Source of the DNA: Prorocentrum cordatum | Lineage: Eukaryota > Sar > Dinophyceae > Prorocentrales > Prorocentraceae | Direction: 5' to 3' | Length of the DNA stretch: 64,000 bases | NCBI GenBank assembly: GCA_963575745.1 | Contig: CAUYUJ010001700.1 | Span: 26,001-90,000 of the forward strand | Shown: in pieces, positions 39,663-48,790 of the stretch | Numbering within the stretch: position 1 is the stretch's first letter | How the letters are laid out: each line of letters begins with the position of its first letter | Notes under the pieces: model-generated | What the model was told of the DNA's origin: nothing | The model's input: the letters and a program-made list of their open reading frames with translations, nothing else | Databases searched by the model: none | Translations under genes and position numbers: made by a program

Positions 39663-40986
39663 CCTCCTAATCCTCCTCTCCTCTTCCTCGCCCACCTCCT
39701 CTTCATGTTCATCCTTGACTGGTATTTCTGTCGCGGGTTTGCCGCCTCAGGTCCCTCGACCCTCGCGGGCTGTCCCCAGAAGACGGGGGGCAGGCAACTA
39801 TCAATCATCCGTATGGGTGGTCGCAATCGGTGGTCTTCTGGAGACTCAGCGCCTCGACCCGCACACCCCCGCGCGCGGGCCCACAGCACAAGCGAGGGGA
39901 GATGCTGCGGGGTCGGACCAATGTCAGCAAGCCGCGCGTGCATGCGAGCCTGTTGCGCTGGGCCCGCCCATATCCGTTGGATCGGACGCAACGTGAGCAC
40001 GACTGCTGCGCTAGGCCCCCCCTCCCCCATTTTGCCTCCCCAAGAGAGCCGATGCCAGCACTGCCAATGGCAATCTTGGATCCGCATTCGCTCTCCCCCA
40101 CCTCCCCGAGCAGCGACAGCGCCTCGAGCCCCGAACACAACGAAAAACTTTGATGATCGAATCTCGTATTCCCCCTCCTCCTCCTCCCTCGGAATTCGGC
40201 CTTGAAACTGATCCCTTGGTGTTCTGACCAGAATTCACAAGGGGATCCAGCCGTGGCGACGAGGAGCCCACCAGAAGCCAACAAAAATCGAAAAACGCCA
40301 AGCGACCTTGGTTTGGGACCCTCGAACCTCAATCCCCCTCATCCTCCTCCCCTTTCGGGCAAACAAACAAGGGGGGTTACTCGGCAGCGGCTATCGCCGA
40401 AAGACGATGACGGAAGACGGAGAACAACGACGACCACGGCGACGACCAGGGCGACTGCGACGGCGGCGTGCCTGCGTGCACCACAGCGCCTGCGTGCACC
40501 ACAACGCCTCACTTCCATCCTCGTCGTCGTCATCCTCCCTCCCGTCGTCGTCGTCGTCGTCCTCTTCGCCCCTCTCGTCGTAGTCGCCATCGTCGTCGCC
40601 GCCGCGGCGGTACCAGACCCCCTCCCCCCGCACGTTCGCTACCGTAAGTTACTTTCTTTCATGGTTCTTCTATGCAAAAACCGCCAAACCTGCTCCAGTG
40701 GGCACTGCAATACGCCTGTGGGCACCGCGGCGTGCCCGCGAGCGCCACATTATATGCCTGCGGGGATCACTTTTGCGCACAGCGCGCCTGCGTGGGCCCC
40801 ACAACAACCTGCGCGCGCCACGCGCCCCTCCGAATCACAGGCGCGTGCCTGCGTACACTGCAAACACGCTGTCCGCACACTACAAAGAGCATACCTATGC
40901 GCTACACAACAGGCGCTGCTGCAACGGGGGTGGGTGGGGCGGCGGCCGTTATGTTATCTACTGGGTGGGTGGGTGGGTTGGAGGCC

Positions 40987-41028
40987 ACATAACGCGCGTT
41001 ATGTGTCCAAGTAAAAAAACTTAATCTC
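40987..41028. repeat. TIR element 2, right terminal inverted repeat
   Basis: The perfect palindrome ACATAACGCGCGTTATGT (40987-41004) is followed by AAAAAAACTTAATCTC, the inverse of the left end; CAG and the ARM array follow. Confidence 0.85.
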
Positions 41029-41031
41029 CAG

Positions 41032-43170
41032 GAGCAGGCGGCGGGCGCGCTGGTCAACCTGGCCCACGACGACGCCGAGAACCGGCGCGCCATCGGCCGG
41101 GCCCCGGGCGCCGTGGAGGGCCTGGTGGCTCTGCTGGCCGGCGGCGCCCCCAGCGCGCAGGAGCAGGCGGCGCGCGCGCTGGCCAACCTGGCCGTCAACG
41201 ACGCCGAGAACGGCGCGCCATCGGCCGGGCCCCGGGCGCCGTGGAGGGCCTGGTGGCTCTGCTGGCCAGCGGCGCCCCCGGCGCGCAGGAGCAGGCGGCG
41301 CGCGCGCTAAGGCCACCCTGGCCGTGGAACGCCGAGAACCGGCGCGCCATCGGCGGGGCCCCGGGCGCCGTGGAGGGCCTGGTGGGCCTGCTGGCCGGCG
41401 GCGCCCCCGGCGCGCAGGAGCAGGCGGCGCGCGCGCTGGTCAACCTGGCCGTCACGCCGCCGAGAACCGGCGCGCCATCGGCCGGGCCCCGGGCGCCGTG
41501 GAGGGTCCCCTGTTGGCTTCTGTCTGGCCGGCGGCGCCGCCGGCGCGCAAGGAGCAGCGGAGTCGCGGACCCAGACCCCCTCGAGCAATGAAAAAATCAC
41601 GACGGGAGGTTTTTCCTAATTTTCGGCCTCCGGGGGCCCTCACCGGGCCTCGGGAGCGTCAAAAAACGACTCAGGATGCAAAGCCGGTCATGGGGAAAGG
41701 GTCGGGACCTCTGGGGGTCGACGTAACGAAAAAAACATTACGTCGGGGGTCTGGGGAGCAGGCAGCGCGCGCGCTGGCCATCGGCCGGGCCCCGGGCGCC
41801 GTGGAGGGCCTGGTGGCTCTGCTGGCCGGCGGCGCCCCCGGCGCGCAGGAGCAGGCGGCGCGCGCGCTGGCCAACCTGGCCGTCTACGACGCCGAGAACC
41901 AGCGCGCCATCGGCCGGGCCCCGGGCGCCGTGGAGGGCCTGGTGGGCCTGCTGGCCGGCGGCGCCCCCGGCGCGCAGGAGCAGGCAGCGCGCGGACCCAG
42001 ACCCCCTCGAGCAATGAAAAAATCACGACGGGAGGTTTTTCCTAATTTTCGGCCTCCGGGGGCCCTCACCGGGCCTCGGGAGCGTCAAAAAACGACTCAG
42101 GATGCAAAGCCGGTCATGGGGAAAGGGTCGGGACCTCTGGGGGTCGACGTAACGAAAAAAACATTACGTCGGGGGTCTGGGGAGCAGGCAGCGCGCGCGC
42201 TGGCCAGCCTGGCCGTCTACCGGCGCGGCGCCATCGGCCGGGCCCCGGGCGCCGTGGAGGGCCTGGTCCACGTGGTTGTGCTGGCCGGCGACGCCGAGAA
42301 CATGCGCGCCATCGGCCGGGCCCCGGGCGCCGTGGAGGGCCTGGTGGCTCTGCTGGCCGGCGGCGCCCCCGGCGCGCAGGAGCAGGCGGCGCGCGGACCC
42401 AGACCCCCTCGAGCAATGAAAAAATCACGACGGGAGGTTTTTCCTAATTTTCGGCCTCCGGGGGCCCTCACCGGGCCTCGGGAGCGTCAAAAAACGACTC
42501 AGGATGCAAAGCCGGTCATGGGGAAAGGGTCGGGACCTCTGGGGGTCGACGTAACGAAAAAAACATTACGTCGGGGGTCTGGGGAGCAGGCAGCGCGCGC
42601 GCTGGCCAGCCTGGCCGTCTACGACGCCGAGAACCGGCGCGCCATCGGCCGGGCCCCGGGCGCCGTGGAGGGCCTGGTGGCTCTGCTGGCCGGCGGCGCC
42701 CCCGGCGCGCAGGAGCAGGCGGCGGGCGCGCTGGCCAACCTGGCCTGGGAAGACGCCGAGAACCGGCGCGCCATCGGCCGGGCCCCGGGCGCCGTGGAGG
42801 GCCTGGTGGCTCTGCTGGCCGGCGGCGCCCCCGGCGCGCAGGAGCAGGCGGCGCGCGCGCTGGAACCTGGCCTGGGAAGACGCCGAGAACCAGCGCGCCA
42901 TCGGCCGGGCCCCGGGCGCCGTGGAGGGCCTGGTGGGCCTGCTGGCCGGCGGCGCCCCCGGCGCGCAGGAGTGGCGGCGCGCGCGCTGGCCAACCTGGCC
43001 GACGACGCCGAGAACCGGCGCGCCATCGGCCGGGCCCCGGGCGCCGTGGAGGGCCTGGTGGGCCTGCTGGCCGGCGGCGCCCCCGGCGCGCAGGAGCGGG
43101 CGGCGCGCGCGCTGGCCAACCTGGCCGCGACGCCGAGAACCAGCGCGCCATCGGCCGGGCCCCGGGCGCC
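41032..43170 (+). CDS. ARM-repeat array, block 3a, with three in-phase insertions
   Basis: ARM units resume directly after TIR element 2. The longest frame (41324-43864) reads through three identical introner-like elements (MKKSRREVFPNFRPPG each time) because each adds 204 bp, a multiple of three. Units around 41440-41560 and 42230-42300 are damaged or truncated (for example VEGLVHVVVLAGDAENMRAI). After about 42860 the ARM phase moves to other frames through single-base losses. It is part of the gene whose first exon is at 16882. Confidence 0.68.
41567..41756. mobile_element. Introner-like element, copy 1
   Basis: 190 bp with perfect 11-bp inverted ends (CCCAGACCCCC ... GGGGGTCTGGG) and an internal hairpin GACGTAA...TTACGTC near the right end. 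The left flank has decayed (GGAGCAGCGGAGTCGCG); the right flank is GGAGCAGGCAGCGCGCG. Confidence 0.85.
41993..42182. mobile_element. Introner-like element, copy 2
   Basis: By eye identical to copy 1 over 190 bp. It is flanked by a 17-bp direct repeat, GGAGCAGGCAGCGCGCG, starting at 41977 and 42181, a step of 204 bp. Splicing at AGCAG|GCAGCG on both sides would give a GC-AG intron that removes exactly 204 bp. Confidence 0.87.
42395..42584. mobile_element. Introner-like element, copy 3
   Basis: By eye identical to copies 1 and 2. The flanking direct repeat (starts 42379 and 42583) has one mismatch (GGCGGCG against GGCAGCG); the step is again 204 bp. Confidence 0.87.
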
Positions 43171-44151
43171 GTGGAGGGCCTGGTGGCTCTGCTGGCCGGC
43201 GGCGCCCCCGGCGCGCAGGAGCAGGCAGCGCGCGCGCTGGTCAACCTGGCCCACGACGACGAGAACGCCGCCATCGGCCGGGCCCCGGGCGCCGTGGAGG
43301 GCCTGGTGGCTCTGCTGGCCGGCGGCGCCCCCGGCGCGCAGGAGCAGGCGGCGGGCGCGCTGGCCAACCTGGCCTGTCGACGCCGAGAACCGGCGCGCCA
43401 TCGGCCGGGCCCCGGGCGCCGTGGAGGGCCTGGTGGCCTGCTGGCCGGCGGCGCCCCCGGCGCGCAGGAGCAGGCGGCGGCGCGCTGGTCAACCTGGCCT
43501 GCGACGCCGAGAACCGGCGCGCCATCGGCCGGGCCCCGGGCGCCGTGGAGGGCCTGGTGGCTCTGCTGGCCGGCGGCGCCCCCGGCGCGCAGGAGCAGGC
43601 AGGCGCGCGCGCTGGAACCTGGCCGTCGACGCCGAGAACCGGCGCGCCATCGGCCGGGCCCCGGGCGCCGTGGAGGGCCTGGTGGCCTGCTGGCCGGCGG
43701 CGCCCCCGGCGCGCAGGAGCCGGCGGCGCGCGCGCTGGCCAACCTGGCCCACGACGACGAGAACGTGCGCGCCATCGGCGGGGCCCCGGGCGCCGTGGAG
43801 GGCCTGGTGGCTCTGCTGGCCGGCGGCGCCCCCGGCGCGCAGGAGCCGGCGGCGCGCGCGCTGACAAACCTGGCCGTCGACGCCGAGAACCGGCGCGCCA
43901 TCGGCCGGGCCCCGGGCGCCGTGGAGGGCCTGGTGGCTCTGCTGGCCGGCGGCGCCCCCGGCGCGCAGGAGCAGGCGGCGGGCGCGCTGGGCAACCTGGC
44001 CGTCGACTCCGAGAACCAGCGCGCCATCGGCCGGGCCCCGGGCGCCGTGGAGCGCCTGCAGGGCCTGGTGGCCGGCGGCGCCCCTGGCGCGCAGGAGGAG
44101 GCGGCGCGCGCGCTGGGCAACCTGGGCAGTGGGAGGTGCCCGCTGCTGTAG
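43171..44151 (+). CDS. ARM-repeat array, block 3b, and C-terminus
   Basis: About eight more ARM units, with [20 protein letters not shown] and VDSENQRAIG links. The final unit is divergent ([20 protein letters not shown]), as is usual for a capping repeat, and the frame ends ALGNLGSGRCPLL followed by TAG at 44149-44151. This natural-looking end supports a real gene rather than satellite DNA. Phase changes caused by small indels occur at 43380-43750. Confidence 0.7.
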   Translation: MEGLVALLAGGAPGAQEQAARALVNLAHDDENAAIGRAPGAVEGLVALLAGGAPGAQEQAAGALANLACRRREPARHRPGPGRRGGPGGLLAGGAPGAQEQAAARWSTWPATPRTGAPSAGPRAPWRAWWLCWPAAPPARRSRQARALEPGRRRREPARHRPGPGRRGGPGGLLAGGAPGAQEPAARALANLAHDDENVRAIGGAPGAVEGLVALLAGGAPGAQEPAARALTNLAVDAENRRAIGRAPGAVEGLVALLAGGAPGAQEQAAGALGNLAVDSENQRAIGRAPGAVERLQGLVAGGAPGAQEEAARALGNLGSGRCPLL

Positions 44152-44261
44152 GCGCCGCCGCCCCGGCCGTCGGCGCAGAGCATCCGCGCGTGGCCGCGCC
44201 GCCGGGCGGCGGCAGCGTCTTGATTTCTCAGGACGGCGTCCCCAGAAACTCCCGCCCTGAC

Positions 44262-44475
44262 TCCAGATCCGCCCTACTTCGTTTTTTTTCCAACTTAGGA
44301 TTGCGTCGGAAATCCACTTGTAAAACGCCGAAGCTGTAGGGCGGAAATTTCTGCACCCAACAGAAGGTAGGGCGGACATCCACAGAAGTAGGGCGGAAAT
44401 AGCAACAGAAAAGTAGGGCGGAATTTGGCGTCAGCGGGGCTTGAAAAGTAAGGCGGAACTGCCAAGCCCTACTTA
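44262..44475. repeat. GTAGGGCGGA short-repeat cluster
   Basis: Five forward copies of GTA(G/A)GGCGGA (near 44336, 44366, 44388, 44412, 44446) are flanked by the inverted form, TCCGCCCTAC at 44267 and GCCCTACTTAC at 44466. It lies 115-320 bp after the ARM gene's stop. Confidence 0.8.
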
Positions 44476-44789
44476 CGAATCTCCCCCTCCGGAGTCAGGG
44501 GCGACCCTGCCCCAGGACCGGCTCTTCGCCCCGAGCTGTTTCGTGACGGCCCCAGGGGCCCAGCGAGGGCCCCGCGAGGGGCCAAAAATACTGAAAGACT
44601 TGCCGTCCTGATTTCTGAGCGACGCGATCCTGTCTGCAGGCGGGAGGCCGCGCCCCGCCCCGGGCGGGAGGCCGCCGCAGAGAGGGAGGGCCGCGGCCGA
44701 GCCGCGCTGCCCGCGGGCCGCGCGGCGACCGCCCGCGGAGGCCACCTGAGGGCGTGAGGGCAGCTGCACCCCGCAGGGCGTACACAGAC

Positions 44790-44905
44790 CTCCTCCTCCT
44801 CCTCCTCCTCCTCCTCCTCCTCCTTCTCTTTCTCCTCCTCCTCCTCCTCCTCCTCCTCCTCCTCCTCCGCGTCCTCCTCCTCCACATCCTCCTCCTCCAC
44901 ATCCT
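44790..44905. repeat. TCC tract
   Basis: CTCCTC triplets with CTTTCTC and CACATCC interruptions. The 44480-44789 stretch has no supported gene. Confidence 0.9.
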
Positions 44906-44919
44906 CGGGTCGTGAGCAA

Positions 44920-45292
44920 AGCGCGACGCGAGATGTTTTTTTTTGTTTCGGCATCCAGGGGCCCCTACCGGGCCCCAGGAACGGCAAGCGACGACTCAGG
45001 CTGCAAAACGGGCCCCGTTGAAGTGTATTGGGAAACCTGCTTCCAACTAAAGTTACGTGCATTGGGAAGTCGAACCTGCTTCCCAAAAAACTGCGTGATT
45101 TGGAAACTCGAACCTGCTTCCAAAACAAAAACAAATTCCCCCCAAATCAGGTTCGACTTCCCAACGCACGCAGTTCATCACTGGAAGCAACTTTTTTTTG
45201 GAAGCAGGTTCGACTTCCCAATGCACGCAGTCCATCTCAGACCTCTGGGGGTCGACGTTGTGAACAACATCACGACGTCGGGGGTCTGGGTA
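44920..45292. repeat. Diverged relative of the introner-like element
   Basis: The left part contains GGCATCCAGGGGCCCC, TACCGGGCCCCAGGAACG and ACGACTCAGGCTGCAAA; the right end contains GACCTCTGGGGGTCGACGT and GACGTCGGGGGTCTGGG. All correspond in order to the 190-bp element of the ARM array. A block of CTTCCCAA/GGAAGCAGGTTCGA repeats sits in the middle, so this member is longer. Confidence 0.7.
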
Positions 45293-45329
45293 CGCAGGCT
45301 GGGCAGTGCGGCGCGGCTGGCGGAGCAGC

Positions 45330-45564
45330 GGTGTGTGTGTGTGTGTGTGAATGTGTGTGTGTTTGTGAATGTGTGTGTGTGAATATGTGTGTGCATATGT
45401 GTGTGCATATGTGTGTGAATGTGTGTGCGTGTGTGTGTGTTAATTCGAATGTGAATGTGAATGTGTGAATGTGTGAATGTGTGAATGTGTGAATATGTGA
45501 ATATGTGAATATGTGAATGTGTGAATGTGTGCGAATGTGAATGTGAATGTGAATGTGAATGTGA
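45330..45564. repeat. TG and GAATGTGT microsatellites
   Basis: TGTGTG runs pass into GTGTGAATG and then GAATGT hexamers, with a G run at 45565. It is not telomeric. Confidence 0.93.
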
Positions 45565-45973
45565 TGGGGGGGGGGCGGCGTTGCAGCCGTTGCAGCCGTA
45601 AATACCCTGCAGGGCGGGCTTGGCTGGCGGAGGGCAGCCGCACTTACCCCACGGGGCACGCTTGGCGGAGCGGAAGGGTGGAGGGAGGGAGGAGGACGAC
45701 GAGGGAGAGGAGGGAGGAGGGAGGAGGGAGGAGGGATCCGAGGAGGGAAAGGTACCCATGCCGCTACCCCTCCCTCGTGTTCGCCTTTTTGTCCCACCTG
45801 GGAGGCCCTCGTGGCCACAGCTGGATTCGCCTTGCGATTTCGGCCCTAACGCACCCCGGGAGAGGTCCAGGGAGTGGCGGTGTCGATAGTTACCCTTCGG
45901 TTTCCCAAGGGAGGGGGCAGGAGTCTAGGCCTCGCAGATGGGGTGGGAGTACAAGATGGGGTCGGAGGATCGC

Positions 45974-46003
45974 GCCGCATCGCCGATGCATCGGCGATGC
46001 GGC
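45974..46003. repeat. Perfect 30-bp palindrome
   Basis: The arm GCCGCATCGCCGATG is followed with no spacer by its reverse complement. CGCCGATGCATCG recurs at about 46038. The 45600-45960 stretch has no supported gene. Confidence 0.93.
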
Positions 46004-46044
46004 TCTATGTGGGGCTCGATTTGCTTCACGTCGACGTCGCCGAT

Positions 46045-46185
46045 GCATCGAGTCCGGTTGGGGCCGGTTCGGGCCGGTTCGGCGGCGGCCGGTTCGGTTG
46101 CAGCGGTTCGGTTTCGGCACGGGTCCGGTTTGTGACAATTCGGTTTTGCCTCGGGACGGTTCGGTTTCGGGCGGTCCAGTTCGGG
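46045..46185. repeat. CGGTTCGG short-repeat cluster
   Basis: At least eight copies of (G)CGGTTCGG or GCCGGTTCGG variants with irregular spacing. Confidence 0.75.
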
Positions 46186-46266
46186 TGATCGAAAGGTTGG
46201 CGCGCCAACGAGTATTGTTGCATGTTGCGGCCGCGGATCGAACCGCGAAAAAAGCATGAGCAGGAG

Positions 46267-46329
46267 TGGGAGGAGGAGGAGGAGGAGGAGGAGGAGGAGG
46301 AGGAGGAGGAGGAGGAGGAGGAGGAGCCA

Positions 46330-46362
<33 letters not shown>

Positions 46363-46405
46363 GGAAAAGGAGGAAAAGGAGGAGGAGGAGGAGGAGGAAG
46401 GCGGG
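46267..46405. repeat. GGA tract
   Basis: GGA triplets with AAGATGA and AAAAGGA interruptions. Confidence 0.92.
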
Positions 46406-46567
46406 GGAGAGAGAGGGGGAGGGAGAGGAGCGAAGGCGGCGGCGACGACGATGGCGGCGCCCCTACGTCCCGGACCGGGGGGGGCCGGACCGGGGGGTCC
46501 CGGAACGGGGGGTCCCGGACCCACTTTAAAGTGAGCTGGGATACAGGCGAGAGGTAACGATCGTGTG

Positions 46568-46589
46568 TCCGCGGCCGTTTGGGCTCAAG
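46568..46589 (+). other. DinoSL relic before a gag-like pseudogene
   Basis: The 22 bases begin TCCGCGGCCG and end TTTGGGCTCAAG, matching DinoSL at 18 of 22 positions. Confidence 0.8.
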
Positions 46590-46599
46590 CGGCTGGCCG

Positions 46600-47700
46600 C
46601 CCAGATCTGACTACGCTTCAGCGCGAGGTGTACCATTTGTCATCGAGACCAAAACATCCTTTGCTTGAGATGGTTCGTCGCTCCCGCGACGATCTCCTAC
46701 TACTGGGACTATCGCTACTACGGTATAACAGAGCTGGAGCTGGGCTTCGCCTAAGGCGAAGCTGCTGGTTGGGCCTCCCAACCCCTTTCAAACTTGGTAG
46801 CGGAGCTGGCCTATGGTGGTCAGCTCTTGCTCTACTTCTCACCATCCACGGCACTATCTGGTGGATTACTGGACTACTGACATGGTGGAACATCAGGGTG
46901 CAGTGGGTCTGCGCGGAGGAATGTACATAACTACGCACAGCCGCAAGGACACGTGCAGTGATACCTCTGCTCACGCAGAGGCCTCTTACTCGAGTTATAC
47001 ATCCCTGGGCTACTACACTCCTGACGTCCACCCACCTACTCCACTTGGAAATTTCTTCGACAATACAATGCGTGGAAACATGCGATACGACATTGTGCCG
47101 CCTCCACCCCCACGCAGGCTTACGACAACACACCACAAATCCCAACCAACCACATTCGACTACGACCTACGAGGCCACTGGATTGGTATAGCTATGTTTG
47201 GCTCATATCGGTAGCTATCGGGTGTGCAGTGGGACACATGCGTGGCGGAGACGACACAAGAACAGCCAGCCCTCACTGGGACCCGGCCGGTCAAGTACCC
47301 TTCCGCGAATTTGTTCGCGAGGTGCATGCCTGGATCAACGTGGCCACAGGCACCATGATGCCCTCCCAACAAGCTGCGGCACTGCAGCGAGGCTTGGGAG
47401 GCCTCGCGCGGACCATAGCCATGAGAGTTCCCTCAGCAGTTATCATTTTTGGCGTCAACATAGGTGGCCGCCATATACCGATGGCGTCACCTACATCATG
47501 TTCCTCTTAAGCACGAAGTTCGAGAACCTAGACGAGGAACGCCAAAATCTGTGGTAAAGGTTTCATCGACTTCCGAGTCCATGCGGGGGAACGGATCGAC
47601 CAGATTTTGGAACGCTTCGAGATGGACCGCTATGAAGCTGAAGCGGCAGGCTTGAACATCCCCAACTTGCAAATTCTAGCAGTTATTCTAGTAAGAGCCT
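46600..47700 (+). pseudogene. Degraded gag-like retroelement gene
   Basis: Pieces of one protein are spread over frames: GQVPFREFVREVHAWINVAT, PSQQAAALQRGLGGLARTIA, then in another frame YTDGVTYIMFLLSTKFENLD, then FIDFRVHAGERIDQILERFE and DRYEAEAAGLNIPNLQILA. This order (a reaction-like W..T block, QQAAAL..LGG, a helix ending in LDEE, then GERID..LERF) resembles the gag-like N-terminal region of copia-type elements that I associate with dinoflagellates. Gag coats the element's RNA. Frame changes and stops make it a pseudogene. The upstream part (46813-47214) has PPPPPRR and is less clear. The DinoSL relic at 46568 suggests a retroposed mRNA origin. Confidence 0.5.
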
Positions 47701-47779
47701 TAGGAGCCATGTGTTATCGGAAGATACGGTGCCGAGGGCCGGCGCAGGCAGCCGCGTGCGGAGGCAATGCTGAATCGGC

Positions 47780-48790
47780 ATTGGGGCTTCCTCGGCGCCT
47801 CTGGGGCCTGCTGCGGGCCTCTTTGGGGCGGAAGGCTCGGATTTTCGGTTTGTGTTCCCCCAGTGGGACTCATTTTGGGGCCGTCTTGGGGCTCTCTTGG
47901 GTTCCTTCGGCGCCTCTTGGGCCGTTGTGGTGCTCTGTTGGGCCGTTTGGGTTTCTCCTGGAGGCCTTTCGGGCCGTCTTGGGGTAGCCGGGAGTGTTGG
48001 GAAACCGAGGCGATGAGAACGCCCACATCCCTGAACACCCTGAGGAACATCAATGATGTGGGCGCGTTGAGGCTCTCTGGGGAGACCTCGGCCTCCTGGG
48101 CCGGGAGTCATCTTGGGCGTTCTTGGCGCGCTCTTTCGGCGACTCGCGGCCTTTTTGGTCCGTCTCGGGGGCTTCTTGGCGCCCTCTCATGGCCCGTCTT
48201 GGGGTCTCATGGGCCCGATGCGGTCACGCGACAAGACGCGGGGAACTCCCAGAGATTTGGGCCGAGGAGCTGCGAACCCTTCAAAAACTCCGCAAGAGCG
48301 AGGACCGAGGCTTAGAGGGGTGGCTTGAGGACCTGAGGACACGCCTAGTTGGGGCGTCGCGGGCCGTCTTCGGACGATCTTGGGGCCTCTGGCGGCTCTT
48401 TTGTGGCCTTTTTGGCGGCCCTCTTGGGGCCATTTCGGGCTCGTCTGGGGTCCTCGCAGGCCGTCCTGGAGCGCTCTTGGGCAGCCTCGGGTGGCAAGGG
48501 CCATTTTGGGGATCTCTCTTGGGGTCCTCTTGGGCCCTCTTGGGGCTGTCCTGTGGCTCCATCGGGGCAATATTGGGAGCCTTGTGGGCCCCTCTGAGGC
48601 CGTTCTTCGGCTGTCATGGGGCTCTCTGTGGCCGTCTTGCGGCTCTCTTGGGCTGGTTTGGGGCTCTCTTGGGGACTGCCTGGGCGGTCTTGGGGCGATT
48701 TGGGGGGCTTCTTTGCTTCGTGGGGGTCGTCTTGGGGGCCTCTCGGGGCGTCTTCGGGGCCTCTTGAATCCATCTGGAGACCCCCATTGG
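47780..48790. repeat. CTTGGGGCCGTCTTGGGG minisatellite
   Basis: About 1 kb of degenerate units around GGCCGTCTTGGGGCTCTCTTGG, interrupted by a less repetitive stretch at 47995-48055. It is related to 17598-18260 and 37216-37560. The reading frames across it are Gly/Leu/Ser/Trp-rich and repeat-derived. Confidence 0.85.

Larger units (their letters stand above)
32267..41028 (-). mobile_element. TIR element 2: 8.76-kb insertion with a transposase-like gene
   Basis: Inverted ends of about 42 bp: the left is GAGATTTTAAGTTTTTTT...ACATAACGCGCGTTATGT; the right, reverse-complemented, is GAGATTAAGTTTTTTT...ACATAACGCGCGTTATGT. The trinucleotide CAG flanks both ends (32264-32266 and 41029-41031), and removing the element with one CAG restores the ARM unit in frame. 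GGGTGGGTGGG tracts lie just inside both ends. The minus-strand gene at 33792-38926 has a DDE-like core. As an intron it would have GA at the 5' end and AG at the 3' end, a non-canonical type known in dinoflagellates. Confidence 0.75.

Noticed and set aside
41032-44151. CRISPR-like array (regular repeats with variable links)
   Set aside because: The units are about 126 bp, translate to armadillo-like repeats, and lack the short-repeat/unique-spacer structure; the genome is eukaryotic.
45330-45564. Telomere-like TG-rich repeat
   Set aside because: The units are TG and GAATGTGT, not TTTAGGG-like, and the tract is internal.
46565-46930. Possible small membrane protein (LLLLGLSLL, WWSALALLLTIHGTIWW)
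   Set aside because: It overlaps the DinoSL relic and the degraded gag-like region in another frame and has no support beyond hydrophobic composition.
47780-48790. Gly/Leu/Trp-rich frames as hydrophobic proteins
   Set aside because: They follow the CTTGGGGCC minisatellite in every frame.
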